Source: Chloroflexota bacterium (GTDB taxonomy: Bacteria > Chloroflexota > Dehalococcoidia > Bin125). Taken from it: a stretch of DNA of 64,000 nt. Positions 1-8,974 of the stretch are shown in pieces. The stretch spans positions 62,001 through 126,000 of the forward strand of contig VXQT01000027.1 of assembly GCA_009838915.1 (NCBI GenBank), read 5' to 3'. The notes below the pieces were generated by a model. That model was given only the letters and a program-made list of their open reading frames with translations. It did not search any database and was not told the origin of the DNA. Position 1 is the first letter of the stretch; every line of letters starts with the position of its first letter. The position numbers and the translations under genes were made by a program.

Positions 1-851
1 TGATGATCGGTGCGGTCGGGGTTGGTCTGGAAGCGCTCGTCGTGCAGCAGATCGTCGCGCTCGATCTTGGCGCAGAAGAGCTGCCAATCCTTGACCCCGG
101 CAATCACCATCCAGCCGTCGGCGGTTGGGAAGGCCTGGAACGGCGTAACCAGGGGATGGCGGGTGCCGATCGGGCCGGGCACTTCGTCGGTGTTGGCGGC
201 GCGGACGACGGCGTTCTCAAGCAGCGCAACCTGCGCGTCGAGCATGGCGACATCGACGTGCTGTCCGAGTCCTGAGGATTCGCGCTCGTGCATGGCGGCG
301 AGCACGCCGATGGCGGTGTACATGCCGCCGGCCATGTCGCCGATGCTGTAGCCGGGCCGCGCGGGCGGTCCGCCGGGATGTCCGGTAATGCTCATCACGC
401 CGCCCATGCCCTGGACGATCACGTCGACGGCGGGTCGGTGCTGGTAGGGGCCGGTGTGCCCAAATCCCGACGTGGAGGCGTAGATCAGGCGCGGATTGAC
501 TGCCGAGAGGTCCTCGTAGCCGAGTCCCAGTCGGGCCATCGCGCCGGGGCGGAAGTTCTCGGTCAGAACGTCGATGCCGCCGAGATCGGGGTCAATCAGG
601 TCCTTGACAATCTGCACAGCGTCGGGATGCTTGAGGTCGAGCGTGACCGACTTCTTGCCCCGGTTGACGCTGAAGAAGTAGGTCGAGACGCCGTGGACGT
701 AGGGTCCGGCGCCGCGATGCCGCTCGTTGGTGTCGACGTGTTCGATCTTGTAGACATCCGCGCCGAGGTCGGTGAGGATCATCGAGCCGTAGGGTCCGGC
801 GAGGGCCCAGGTGAAGTCGAGAACGCGGAGGCCATCAAGCGGTCCGGGCAT
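1..851 (-). CDS. Class III (CaiB/BaiF) CoA-transferase, 3' end outside window
   Basis: The minus-strand reading frame starts with ATG at 851 (MPGPLDGLRVLDFTWALAGP) and stays open to the left edge, giving 283 residues. The opening segment, the ADVYKIE strand, the TENFRPG motif with the usual Arg/Pro/Gly, and the GDMAGGMYTAIGVLAA helix are typical of formyl-CoA/carnitine-CoA transferases, which move CoA between carboxylic acids through an aspartyl anhydride. The catalytic Asp fits the Asp of GQHVDVAMLD. The full family length is about 400, so roughly 120 residues are missing at the edge. The start lies 9 bases after the stop of the upstream CMD-like gene, so the two are probably co-transcribed. 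The true substrate cannot be read from the sequence. Confidence 0.9.
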   Translation of the reverse strand, partial: MPGPLDGLRVLDFTWALAGPYGSMILTDLGADVYKIEHVDTNERHRGAGPYVHGVSTYFFSVNRGKKSVTLDLKHPDAVQIVKDLIDPDLGGIDVLTENFRPGAMARLGLGYEDLSAVNPRLIYASTSGFGHTGPYQHRPAVDVIVQGMGGVMSITGHPGGPPARPGYSIGDMAGGMYTAIGVLAAMHERESSGLGQHVDVAMLDAQVALLENAVVRAANTDEVPGPIGTRHPLVTPFQAFPTADGWMVIAGVKDWQLFCAKIERDDLLHDERFQTNPDRTDH

Positions 852-860
852 AGCGGTTGC

Positions 861-1421
861 CTACTCGAGTTCAAAACCCGGAGTTCCGGGCTCGAGCTGG
901 ACTCCGAGGGTGTTAAGGGCCATTGAGACGAGGTTGTACTGGCCGGCGGCGAAGACGACGTCCATCATTTGCTTCGTGTCGTAGCGCTCGGCGAGCGCGT
1001 TCCAGGTCGCGTCGGTGATGAACGCATCGGCACGCAGCTCGTCTGTGGCGCGGAGCAGGGCGGCCTCGTGCGAGGTCCAGGCTTCGTGGTCGGGACCCGC
1101 CTTGACGCGCTCGACTTCCTCGAGCGACAGGCCGGCCTGTAGACCGATGCGCCGATGCTGGCCGAACTCGTAGCCGGACCGGCAGTTCCAGCCCATCCGC
1201 AGGATGACGAGCTCGCGTTCGCGCTCGGGCAGTGAGGACTCGCCGAGGACGTGGCGGGCGAATCTTCCCCAGGCCGAAGAGAGCTCGGGATAGTGCGCGA
1301 GCGTGCGGGTGATGTTGAGTACCGGACCGCCGCGCGCCTCTGCGCGCTCAAGCTGCGCTTTCGATTCGCCTTCGGCAGTTTCGATCGTCAGCGGCGGCAG
1401 TCGCGGTTCGGTCAGGCGCAT
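861..1421 (-). CDS. Carboxymuconolactone decarboxylase (CMD/AhpD-like) family protein
   Basis: The 186-residue protein has the CMD core: LPERERELVILRMGWNCRSGYEFGQH followed by a helical ATDELRADAFITDATW segment. The AhpD redox motif CxxC is not intact; only one Cys (of NCRSGYEFGQH) remains with the terminal His. A peroxidase role like AhpD is therefore unlikely, and a gamma-carboxymuconolactone decarboxylase-like or unknown enzyme of this fold is more plausible. The ATG at 1421 follows a strong GAGGAGG ribosome site. It lies between hisC and the CoA-transferase, all on the minus strand, and is probably part of the same transcript as the CoA-transferase. Confidence 0.8.
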   Translation of the reverse strand: MRLTEPRLPPLTIETAEGESKAQLERAEARGGPVLNITRTLAHYPELSSAWGRFARHVLGESSLPERERELVILRMGWNCRSGYEFGQHRRIGLQAGLSLEEVERVKAGPDHEAWTSHEAALLRATDELRADAFITDATWNALAERYDTKQMMDVVFAAGQYNLVSMALNTLGVQLEPGTPGFELE

Positions 1422-1465
1422 CGCGTCCTCCTCAGCTCTTGGTTGGGCGAGCGCAGGATAGTGCG

Positions 1466-2581
1466 TCAGAGGACGGAGCTGAGCCGCTCGAGCAAGATGT
1501 CGAGCTGGTCGGCTCGCGGTATGGAGATGCGCAGGTAGTTCGTCAGCAGCGGGTCGCTGTAGGTGCGGGTGAAGACGCCGACCGAGGCGAGGCGGTCGTG
1601 CAGCTCGCGGCCCGTTCCGACGGCGGGATTGACCTCTATCAAGATGAAGTTGGACTCCGATGGCAGCGGATCGAGTCCGTCGATCTCGCGCAATACGCCA
1701 TCGAGGCGACTGCGAGTCCGGCGGATTGAGTCAATCTGCCGGCCAATCTCGTCCGCAGACGCGATGGCGGCCATGCCTGCGCTCTCTGCCGCCTGGTTGA
1801 TGTTGTACGGCTGCTTGACCTTGATCAGGTCCGCCACGAGGTCGGGATGTGCGAGCGCGTAGCCGAGCCGTAGTCCGGCGATGCCGGCCCACTTGCTGAA
1901 CGTGCGCATGATGATCAGGCGGGGGAAGTCGGACAACAGATCCTGCGCGGAAGCGTCGCGGCCGGCGAACTCGATGTAGGCCTCATCCAGCATGACCGTC
2001 GCGCCGGCTGCGAGCAGCTCGCGAAGCAACGGGCGCGGGACGAGATCGCCGCTCGGATTGTTAGGCGATGTGAGCACGACAATCGCGTTGTCTTCGGCAG
2101 CATCGACCGCTTCAAGCAACGACTCTTGACGGAGCGTGAAGTCGCCGATTCTGGGGATGTCAACGAGGTTGAGCTGATTGACGTCGGCGAGGAAGGGATA
2201 CATCCCGAACGACGGCGGGCAAGTGATGAGCGCAGCGCCCGGAGGCATGAGGGCGCGCAACGCCAGGTCGAGCAACTCATCGGCGCCGGCGCCGGCAATG
2301 ATCATGGACGGGTCGAGACCGGTGTAACGCGAGAGAGCCGAGCGCAACTCGGTCTGATTCGGATCGGGATAGATCGAGCCGAACGTCGGGTCGCGGAGTG
2401 CTGATTGCAACGCCTCACGAACCAATGGGTGCATGCCATAGGGATTCTCATTGGCGTCGAGCTTGAGACAGTCTTCGGGGTTGAGACCCGCAAGGCGCGC
2501 GCGCTCGGCCAACGGCACCACCGGCGCATATCCCGGCAGTTGGGCAAGATGCGGGCGGACTCGGGGCGGCTCAGCGGTCAT
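1466..2581 (-). CDS. hisC: Histidinol-phosphate aminotransferase
   Basis: HisC is a PLP enzyme that converts imidazole-acetol phosphate and glutamate to histidinol phosphate. The 371 residues match the family length. Visible hallmarks are LDANENPYG near residue 42, TSPNNPSG near 171, LDEAYIEF near 198 with the cofactor-contacting Asp and Tyr, the PLP Lys in RTFSKWAGIAGLRLGY (K230), and a late Arg in NYLRISI for the substrate carboxylate or phosphate. Its ATG overlaps the hisD stop by 4 bases (ATGA), so the two histidine genes are translationally coupled. Broad class-I aminotransferase activity is possible, but the hisD neighbour favours HisC. Confidence 0.93.
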   Translation of the reverse strand: MTAEPPRVRPHLAQLPGYAPVVPLAERARLAGLNPEDCLKLDANENPYGMHPLVREALQSALRDPTFGSIYPDPNQTELRSALSRYTGLDPSMIIAGAGADELLDLALRALMPPGAALITCPPSFGMYPFLADVNQLNLVDIPRIGDFTLRQESLLEAVDAAEDNAIVVLTSPNNPSGDLVPRPLLRELLAAGATVMLDEAYIEFAGRDASAQDLLSDFPRLIIMRTFSKWAGIAGLRLGYALAHPDLVADLIKVKQPYNINQAAESAGMAAIASADEIGRQIDSIRRTRSRLDGVLREIDGLDPLPSESNFILIEVNPAVGTGRELHDRLASVGVFTRTYSDPLLTNYLRISIPRADQLDILLERLSSVL

Positions 2582-3939
2582 CGATCGCGCCGTCGGCGTT
2601 CGAGCGATCGGGCGTGTGCGTCCAGATGCTCCGCGTGGGCGATCAGTTCCGCGTCTCCCGCGATCTCGTCCAATAGGTCGTCGGTGACCTGCACGACCGT
2701 GGTGATCTTCATGAACTCGCCCACGTTGAGGGCGGAGGAGAAGCGCGCCGAGCCCCCGGTCGGCATCACGTGCGAGGGACCGGCGACGTAATCGCCCAGA
2801 GCCTCGGGGGAAGCTTCGCCGACGAACAGCCCGCCCGCGTTACGCACCTCTCCGATGCGCTGGTGCGCGTTCTCTACGACCAGGGCGAGGTGCTCAGGCG
2901 CGTACTCGTTGGCAATGGCCAGGGCATCGTCGATGTCTGGGACACAGGCGAGTCCACCGCGATTGCGCACAGCGTTGAGGGCGATGTCGCGGCGCGGGAG
3001 ATCGGCGGTTTGTTCCACCAACTCCGCTGCGACCGCCTCCGCCAGCGCTTCGCTGGTCGAGATCAGAATCGGCGCTGCAAGGTCGTCATGCTCGGCCTGG
3101 GCGAGGAGGTCGGCGGCGACCAGCTCCGGGTTGGCGGAGTGGTCGGCGATGATCATCGTTTCGGTCGGGCCATAGATCGCGTCGATCCCGACCACGCCGT
3201 AGAGCCTTCGCTTGGCGGCAGTGACGAAGCGATTACCTGGGCCGAAGATCTTGTCGACTGCGCCGATCGACTCCGTTCCGTAGGCGAGGGCCGCGATCGC
3301 TTGCGCGCCACCGACCTTGTAGACGGTGTCGACACCAGCGATCTCGGCGGCAACTAGCTTGAGCGCGTTGACGTGTGCGGATCCGTCGTCGGCAGGCACG
3401 GCTGGCGAGGCGATCACGACCTCTCGCACGCCGGCGACCATGGCCGGGATCGCGGTATGGAGCACCGTGGACGGATAGACGGCGGCGGTGCCGGGCACAT
3501 ACAGTCCGACACGCGCCAGCGGTCGGACGAGTTGTCCCAGACCGCCGCTCGAGAACGATCTGGCCGCGTGCTCGAGCTGGAGCTCGTGATAACGGCGCAC
3601 ACGTTCGGCCGCGTGTTGCAAGGCCGAGACCAGTTCAGGAGAAACGTCATCGCGGGCGCACGAGAACTCCTCCTCGGTGACTACCAGCGATTCTGGCGCG
3701 GCGCCATCGATCGCCTCCGCGATCGCGCGAACGGCGGCGTCGCCGCCATCGCGGACGCGCTGGATGATGCGCCCGACGGCCTCTTCGAACTCCGGCGCGT
3801 CGTCGAACAGCCGACCCAGGATCTGGCGTTCGATCTCGCTCAGCTCGTCATCGTCGGGACGTCGGCGGGCGAGCAGCTGTCGGCGCGCCGCATCGGCGCC
3901 TTGCCAGATCGGGATGTCGATGTCGGCGGCGTTGACCAT
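2578..3939 (-). CDS. hisD: Histidinol dehydrogenase
   Basis: HisD oxidises histidinol to histidine in two NAD-dependent steps. The sequence shows VGLYVPGT, KVGGAQAIAALAYG, the FGPGNRFV segment, PTETMIIAD, the DLLAQAEHD metal/base region, NEYAPEHLALV with the catalytic Glu-His, and GPSHVMPTGG. I chose the ATG at 3939 because it overlaps the stop of the upstream gene as TGATG; an in-frame start six codons earlier (3957) is also possible. The length of 453 residues is slightly above the usual 430, through an N-terminal extension. It is coupled to hisC downstream. Confidence 0.94.
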   Translation of the reverse strand: MVNAADIDIPIWQGADAARRQLLARRRPDDDELSEIERQILGRLFDDAPEFEEAVGRIIQRVRDGGDAAVRAIAEAIDGAAPESLVVTEEEFSCARDDVSPELVSALQHAAERVRRYHELQLEHAARSFSSGGLGQLVRPLARVGLYVPGTAAVYPSTVLHTAIPAMVAGVREVVIASPAVPADDGSAHVNALKLVAAEIAGVDTVYKVGGAQAIAALAYGTESIGAVDKIFGPGNRFVTAAKRRLYGVVGIDAIYGPTETMIIADHSANPELVAADLLAQAEHDDLAAPILISTSEALAEAVAAELVEQTADLPRRDIALNAVRNRGGLACVPDIDDALAIANEYAPEHLALVVENAHQRIGEVRNAGGLFVGEASPEALGDYVAGPSHVMPTGGSARFSSALNVGEFMKITTVVQVTDDLLDEIAGDAELIAHAEHLDAHARSLERRRRDR

Positions 3940-4703
3940 CAGGCGGCGCCCAGCCACTCGCGCAGGACGCTCGCCGTGCGTTGGGTTGTGGATTCAAAGA
4001 ATCCGTCGAGTGCTGCCTGATCGACGCGTGAGAGTGTGTCGTCCAGCAACTCGGGGATCGTGTCCATGAACTCGCGCAGGCCTGCCTCGCTCTCGATGCC
4101 GGCGCTCTTCAGATGGCGCGAGGCGATGAAGGAGAACCGTTCCCAGTCGGGTGGATGCTCGGTCATGGCGGCCGTGGTGTCGCGCCATTGTTCGAGCAGG
4201 CCGCGGTCGACAAATCCGGCGTCGATCTCTACTGCGGAGCCGAACAGCGCGCGCCGCAGGTGCTGCATCTCGCCGGACGCCTCGCGCTCGCGTCGGTCCA
4301 GTTCGTACTGCAGCACGCGGTCGAGCAGATTGGCGTGCGAACCGCCTCCGAGCAGGGAGCGGCTGCCGAAGAACGGTCGATAGATCTGCAAAACATATTC
4401 CTGGTCCATGATCACATGGCTGAGGTATCCGGCGACCCATGCCTGCGTCTCGGGCGACAGGTGCGACGGATCGCGAAAGAGGCGGTGAGCGCTGAAGAAG
4501 TTCTCGACGCAGTCCTGGTGACCGTCGTCGTAGATGTCAAAGAAGTGGGTGCGCTCGCGATCCCAACGCGTGAGTACGCGGATGTCGGGCGTGGTCGCGC
4601 CGAGCAGGTACTCGCCGTTGGATCGGTCGAGTTGGAGTCCGTCGGCATCAATCTGTCCGCCGGTGCGGACGGCGGCGATCATGTGCGTGACGAGGGGAGG
4701 CAT
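3939..4703 (-). CDS. Zinc-dependent phospholipase C-like (S1/P1 nuclease-fold) protein
   Basis: The 254-residue protein starts PPLVTHMIAA and has LLGATTPDIR, ERTHFFDIYDD, and AWVAGYLSHVIMDQEY. This spacing of His and Asp residues is typical of the Zn-dependent phospholipase C superfamily, where they bind a metal cluster. There is no signal peptide, so it is likely cytoplasmic and its substrate is unknown. It is the first gene of the minus-strand his operon; its TGA overlaps the hisD ATG. Upstream lie only 35 bases to the divergent nfeD-like gene, with a likely leaderless promoter. Confidence 0.75.
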   Translation of the reverse strand: MPPLVTHMIAAVRTGGQIDADGLQLDRSNGEYLLGATTPDIRVLTRWDRERTHFFDIYDDGHQDCVENFFSAHRLFRDPSHLSPETQAWVAGYLSHVIMDQEYVLQIYRPFFGSRSLLGGGSHANLLDRVLQYELDRREREASGEMQHLRRALFGSAVEIDAGFVDRGLLEQWRDTTAAMTEHPPDWERFSFIASRHLKSAGIESEAGLREFMDTIPELLDDTLSRVDQAALDGFFESTTQRTASVLREWLGAA

Positions 4704-4738
4704 GATCGGAGTTTATCGCGCCTGCGTATTCTTGAGTC
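4704..4738. promoter_or_regulatory. Divergent promoter region, both sides apparently leaderless
   Basis: Only 35 bases separate two divergent start codons. On the plus strand a TATTCT box (4727-4732) ends 6 bases before the ATG at 4739. On the minus strand a TAAACT box likewise ends 6 bases before the ATG at 4703. In both cases transcription would begin at about the A of ATG. I see no Shine-Dalgarno for either gene and no good -35 boxes. Confidence 0.45.
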
Positions 4739-6118
4739 ATGAGTCGATTGCGGCGTCAAGCGATGCGAGTGCTAGCCCTGACGTTGCTGTGCCTGGGGCT
4801 GGGATCGGCGATGCTGAGCGGCTGCGGCACGGACAATCCGCCGGGTGCGATCCACGTATCGGAGTTGGCCCAGGACATCGGACCGGTATCGGCCAACTTC
4901 ATCGAGCGCGCGCTGGATCGGGCGGAGCGGCAAGACGCCGCGTTGTGGGTGCTGATGCTCGACACGCCGGGCGGACTGATCACCTCGACCGACGACATCG
5001 TCCAACGGATTCTGGCCGCCGAGATTCCGGTGGTTGTCTATGTCGCGCCCGCAGGCGGACGGGCGGCATCCGCGGGCACGTTCATCACGATGGCCGGTCA
5101 CATCGCGGCGATGGCGCCCAACACCCAGATTGGCGCGGCCCACCCGATCGCCGGCGGCGGCGAAGACATTGATGGCGATCTGAGGGAGAAGGTGACGAAC
5201 GACGCGGCGGCCGATATTCGCGGCATCGCCAAGCACCGCAACCGCAACGCCGAGTGGGCCGAAGACGCGGTACGGAAGTCGGTGTCGATCACCGGCGATG
5301 AAGCCGTAGCGCTCAACGTCGTCGACCTGGTCGCCGTCGATCTGCGGGATCTGATCGATCAGATCGACGGGCGCGCGATTCAGCTCAATCCCGACGGCGA
5401 CAACGTGATTCTGAATCTTGCAGGCGCGCCGATCGTGGAGACCAACTACAACTTCGCCGAGTCGATCCTGGATGTGATCGCCGACCCGAACATCGCATTC
5501 CTGCTCACCTCGCTGGGCAGCTTGCTGCTGATCATCGAAGCCTTCTCGCCTGGTCTGGTCGGGCCGGGCGTGTTCGGCGTGATCATGTTGATCTTCGGCT
5601 TCTTCGCGCTGGGACCATTGGACACGAATCCTGCCGGGATCGCGCTGCTCGTGCTGGCGATCATCCTGCTGATAGCGGAGGTATTCGTTGCCGGCTTCGG
5701 ATTCCTCGGCATTGGCGGGATCATTGCGCTCATCCTGGGTGGATTGCTGCTGATCGGCGACGCGTCGGTCGATGCAGAGCGAGTCTCGATCTGGGCGTTG
5801 ATCGTGGGCGCAGGTCTGATCGGCCTGGTGGTCTTTGGCTTGGGCGCGCTGATTGCGGTGGATCGGCGCAGGCCCAAGTGGACCTACCGCAGCCGAACGG
5901 GCATCGTGGGCAAGGAAGGTCACGCGCACAACACGCTCGCGCCGGGCGGCACGGTCATGGTCGAGGCGGAGCTGTGGTCGGCGCGATCCGCGGCCGGCGT
6001 GGAGATACCCGAAGGCGCGGCGATCAGGGTGATCGGGACGGAGGGGCTAACGGCGATCGTGGAGTCAATGGAACCGAATCTGCCGCCGAATGAGGGGTCG
6101 GACAGCGATGTGTTCTAG
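4739..6118 (+). CDS. NfeD-family membrane-bound serine protease (ClpP-like plus NfeD), putative lipoprotein
   Basis: The 459-residue protein has an N-terminal hydrophobic stretch ending in a lipobox-like LSGC (Cys29). A ClpP/crotonase-type protease domain (about 36-215) follows, with LDTPGG near 75 and the nucleophile Ser111 in GRAASAGTF. Several membrane segments then lie at about 255-370 (ILDVIADPNIAFLLTSLGSLLLIIEAF and following glycine-rich helices). A C-terminal OB-like NfeD domain (TGIVGKEGHAHNTLAPGG) ends the chain. Such proteins pair with stomatin/flotillin-type partners and cut hydrophobic peptides, but no stomatin gene is visible here. The lipobox in place of a plain signal peptide is worth noting. 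Confidence 0.88.
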   Translation: MSRLRRQAMRVLALTLLCLGLGSAMLSGCGTDNPPGAIHVSELAQDIGPVSANFIERALDRAERQDAALWVLMLDTPGGLITSTDDIVQRILAAEIPVVVYVAPAGGRAASAGTFITMAGHIAAMAPNTQIGAAHPIAGGGEDIDGDLREKVTNDAAADIRGIAKHRNRNAEWAEDAVRKSVSITGDEAVALNVVDLVAVDLRDLIDQIDGRAIQLNPDGDNVILNLAGAPIVETNYNFAESILDVIADPNIAFLLTSLGSLLLIIEAFSPGLVGPGVFGVIMLIFGFFALGPLDTNPAGIALLVLAIILLIAEVFVAGFGFLGIGGIIALILGGLLLIGDASVDAERVSIWALIVGAGLIGLVVFGLGALIAVDRRRPKWTYRSRTGIVGKEGHAHNTLAPGGTVMVEAELWSARSAAGVEIPEGAAIRVIGTEGLTAIVESMEPNLPPNEGSDSDVF

Positions 6119-6482
6119 CGCCTTCGACCGCTACTTCGACGAACTGGACGAGGCGGAACGACGGGTGGCGCTCGCGGTCCGCGATACCGTGCGCGAGTCG
6201 ATCGCAGGCAATCCACGAATCTCCGAGTCGACGAAGTGGAACTATCCCGCCTGGGTGCATACAGGTAAGCGCGGCAACATGTGCAGCATCATGGGCGCCA
6301 ACGGCTATGTCCGTCTGCAGTTCTTCCGCGGCGCGGAGTTGTCCGAGGCGGAATCGCGTCTGGAAGGCACCGGCAAGGGAATGCGGCACCTCAAGGTCTG
6401 GTGCGACAGGGAATTCCCCGGCGAGGCGATTCGTTCATTGGTGTCGGACGCGGTCTCGCTGCACGGCAGTCAGGGAACCTAG
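6108..6482 (+). CDS. DUF1801 (YdhG-like) domain protein
   Basis: This small 124-residue protein has the family pattern: a helix ending in VRDTVRESI, then STKWNYPAWVHTGKRGNMCSIMGANGYVRLQFFRGAEL, and ESRLEGTGKGMRHLKVW. Members have an unknown, probably cytosolic role. I take the ATG at 6108, which has GAGGGG ten bases upstream; an in-frame ATG at 6090 is an alternative. Either start overlaps the 3' end of the nfeD-like gene, so the two are likely one transcript. Confidence 0.75.
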   Translation: MCSSAFDRYFDELDEAERRVALAVRDTVRESIAGNPRISESTKWNYPAWVHTGKRGNMCSIMGANGYVRLQFFRGAELSEAESRLEGTGKGMRHLKVWCDREFPGEAIRSLVSDAVSLHGSQGT

Positions 6483-6525
6483 TTCAGCCGACCTCGGATG
6501 GCGACCCCGGCGCGGCGGCTGCGTT

Positions 6526-6894
6526 CTAGTAGGAGTGGATCGCGCGCTTGGAGTTGCGCGGGCGCTGGGGGATGCGGGCGGCTCGTCCGGTGCGATCGCG
6601 GAGGTAGTAGAGGCGCGAGCGGCGGACTCGGCCGCGTCGGGTGACCTCGACCTTTTCCACGCGCGGCGAGTGGTAGAGGAACGTGCGCTCGACGCCGATG
6701 CCCTTGGTCACTCGGCGGACCGTGAAGTTGGAGGAGGTTCCCTGCTTCTTACGCCGGATCACGACGCCTTCGAAGACCTGGGTGCGCTCGCGGTCGCCTT
6801 CGACGATCACGGCGTGGACGCGCACGGTGTCACCCGGCTGGAAGTCTTCAATCGCCGGATTACGTTCATAGGTCAGAAGATCGCTGCGGTCCAT
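6526..6894 (-). CDS. rplS: 50S ribosomal protein L19
   Basis: The 122-residue protein matches bL19: [77 protein letters not shown]. It binds 23S rRNA at the 30S-50S interface. It follows trmD after 99 bases, the same association as in many bacteria (trmD-rplS), and is the last gene of the long minus-strand dcw transcript. A TATCCT box on the minus strand at 6920-6925 could give it an extra promoter. Confidence 0.97.
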   Translation of the reverse strand: MDRSDLLTYERNPAIEDFQPGDTVRVHAVIVEGDRERTQVFEGVVIRRKKQGTSSNFTVRRVTKGIGVERTFLYHSPRVEKVEVTRRGRVRRSRLYYLRDRTGRAARIPQRPRNSKRAIHSY

Positions 6895-6993
6895 GGGGTC
6901 AACTCCGGACGAGACGATGAGGATACGGTCGTTTCACCATCTTATGGCGCGACGAGGCTTGCAGACCAGTAAGCCGACACTACGAGCCATTGA

Positions 6994-7698
6994 CTAGCTC
7001 GTTGCCTCCGATACATCGCCCTGTTCTTGCAGCAGGTCGGGACGGCGGCGCCGAGTGCGATGTTGTTGCTGCTCGCGCCGCCAGCGCTCCACGGCTCCGT
7101 GGTCACCGCTGAGCAGCACGTCGGGCACGCGCCAGCCGCGAAACTCGGGCGGTCGCGTGTACTGCGGATACTCGAGCAGCCCCTCAGAGAAGGACTCTTC
7201 CACGGTCGATTCGGACGAGCCCAGCGCGCCGGGCTGCAGGCGGACGACCGCATCGGTCAAAACCACGGCCGCCGGTTCCCCGCCGGAGAGCACGTAGTCG
7301 CCGATTGAGACCTCGATGTCCGCCAGGTGCTCACGCACCCGTTCGTCGACGCCCTCGTACCGTCCGCAAAGGATGATCAATCGATCTTCGGCGGCCAGCC
7401 GCCGAACCAGTGCTTGATCGAGACGACGCCCTTGCGGCGTAAGCAGAACGCAGGGGCCGGGATGGCCTTGCTCACGCAGATGCTCGACCGCGCGGAACCA
7501 GGGTTCCGGCTTCATCACCATGCCCGCGCCGCCGCCGTAGGGGTAGTCGTCGACCGTGCGATGCCGGTCGGTGGCGTACTCGCGCAGGTCGTTGACGTGA
7601 ATCTCCACAATCCCGCGGTCGCGGGCGCGCTTGATAATGCTTTGCTCAAACGCGCCCGCGACGAGCGGCGGGAAGATGGTGACGAGGTCGATTCTCAT
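6994..7698 (-). CDS. trmD: tRNA (guanine-N1)-methyltransferase
   Basis: TrmD methylates G37 of tRNAs next to the anticodon, using SAM bound in a trefoil knot. The sequence shows [30 protein letters not shown], the knot segments [12 protein letters not shown] and [23 protein letters not shown], and [21 protein letters not shown]. The length is 234 residues, close to the family norm. It overlaps the ftsZ stop by 4 bases (7695-7698), so translation is coupled to the division operon, which is less common than the usual rpsP-rimM-trmD-rplS arrangement. Confidence 0.96.
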   Translation of the reverse strand: MRIDLVTIFPPLVAGAFEQSIIKRARDRGIVEIHVNDLREYATDRHRTVDDYPYGGGAGMVMKPEPWFRAVEHLREQGHPGPCVLLTPQGRRLDQALVRRLAAEDRLIILCGRYEGVDERVREHLADIEVSIGDYVLSGGEPAAVVLTDAVVRLQPGALGSSESTVEESFSEGLLEYPQYTRPPEFRGWRVPDVLLSGDHGAVERWRREQQQHRTRRRRPDLLQEQGDVSEATS

Positions 7699-8918
7699 TC
7701 GCGCCCGATTGCAGCGTCCGGATCCCAGCGGCGAGCGCCGTTCGAGTTACTCCCGGCGTTGGCCGACGCCTGTCGACTGTGCAGGAAGGTAGGCGTGGCC
7801 AGCTCATCGAGGCTGCGCGGGGCAACCGGCTTGAAGGTCAGGTTGTCGAGGATCTCCTCGCGAGTGGGGTGACGAGGCTCGTCGGGCGCCATCGAGAAGG
7901 CGGCCTGTGTGCTTGGAGCCTGCTCGAAGCGCGATGACGATGGCGGCTGCACCTGTCCGGCGGGCTCGAATCCGGTGGCGATCAGCGTCATCTGGATATC
8001 GCCGTCCAGCGTCTTGTCGATCACGGTGCCCATGATGATCTCGGCGTTGGGGTGGACCTTCTCGCGGACGAAGTCGGCGATCTGCTGGAGCTCCAGCATT
8101 CCCAGGTCGCCGGCGGAAGTGACGTTGTAGAGCACCCGGGTCGCGCCGTTGATGCTGTCCTCGAGCAGCGGCGACTGGATCGCTTCCTCGGCGGCGTCGA
8201 TGGCGCGGTTGTCGCCGGATCCGTGGCCCAGTGCCATCAAGGCATGTCCGCCGCCGCCCATCACCTTCTTCACGTCATTGAAGTCGAGGTTGATCTCTCC
8301 GGGCACGGTGAGCACGTCGGAGATGCCTCGCACGGCCTGGCGCAGCACGTCGTCGGCGCGACCGAAGGCCTGGGTGACAGTAAGGCTGCGGTCGTTCTTG
8401 TCGATCAACCGCTGGTTCGGGATCACGATCACGGTGTCGGCGACTTCGTTCAGCCGGTCAATGCCGTCCCGCGCCGCGTCGGCGCGGGGCACGCCTTCGA
8501 ACTCGAAGGGGCGGGTAACGACCGCGATCGTCAATGCGCCGGCCTGGCGCGCCATCTCGGCGACGATTGGCGCGGCGCCGGTGCCGGTGCCGCCGCCCAT
8601 GCCAGCGGTGATGAACGCCATGTCGACATCGCTAAACAGGTCGCGGATTTCGTCGCGGCTGTTCTCGGCTGCGCGGGCTCCGCGCTCGGGGTCGCCGCCG
8701 ACGCCGAGTCCATCGGACTCCGCATCGGCGATGCGGACGATAGTTTCCGCCCTGGCAGACGACAACTGCTGATTGTCTGTGTTGACGGCGACAAACTCGA
8801 CACCCCGAATCTCGTCGTCGATCATGCGGTTGACGGCGTTGCAGCCGCCTCCGCCGACTCCGACAACCGTGATTGGCGGGATGCCCTCGTCTCGGCTGTG
8901 GCGGTTTCGTATGACCAT
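7695..8918 (-). CDS. ftsZ: Cell division GTPase FtsZ
   Basis: FtsZ is the tubulin homologue that forms the cytokinetic ring. [15 protein letters not shown] is the N-terminal nucleotide loop, the tubulin signature [12 protein letters not shown] follows near residue 105, and the T7 loop NLDFNDVK carries the catalytic Asp. The C-terminus holds a linker and then [17 protein letters not shown], which could be the conserved tail that binds FtsA, but about 20 further residues follow it. The length is 407 residues. The gene lies 56 bases after ftsA and has a GAGAGAGGAG ribosome site. Confidence 0.97.
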   Translation of the reverse strand: MVIRNRHSRDEGIPPITVVGVGGGGCNAVNRMIDDEIRGVEFVAVNTDNQQLSSARAETIVRIADAESDGLGVGGDPERGARAAENSRDEIRDLFSDVDMAFITAGMGGGTGTGAAPIVAEMARQAGALTIAVVTRPFEFEGVPRADAARDGIDRLNEVADTVIVIPNQRLIDKNDRSLTVTQAFGRADDVLRQAVRGISDVLTVPGEINLDFNDVKKVMGGGGHALMALGHGSGDNRAIDAAEEAIQSPLLEDSINGATRVLYNVTSAGDLGMLELQQIADFVREKVHPNAEIIMGTVIDKTLDGDIQMTLIATGFEPAGQVQPPSSSRFEQAPSTQAAFSMAPDEPRHPTREEILDNLTFKPVAPRSLDELATPTFLHSRQASANAGSNSNGARRWDPDAAIGRE

Positions 8919-8974
8919 GCGGCGCTCCTCTCTCTACGCTGTAGTGGCTGTGTGGCGTGTGGGTGCGTGGGTTC

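Noticed and set aside
4772-5893. Long minus-strand frames opposite the nfeD-like gene
   Set aside because: They are Asp/Arg/His-rich mirror frames of a well-supported gene.
8931-8950. CTGTAGTGGCTGT before ftsZ equals 13 bases of RNA copy 1
   Set aside because: On the minus strand both are followed by a purine-rich ribosome-site-like stretch, but no helix or conserved loop block follows. A 13-base match between a 150-base query and this window is expected by chance roughly once in a few tries.
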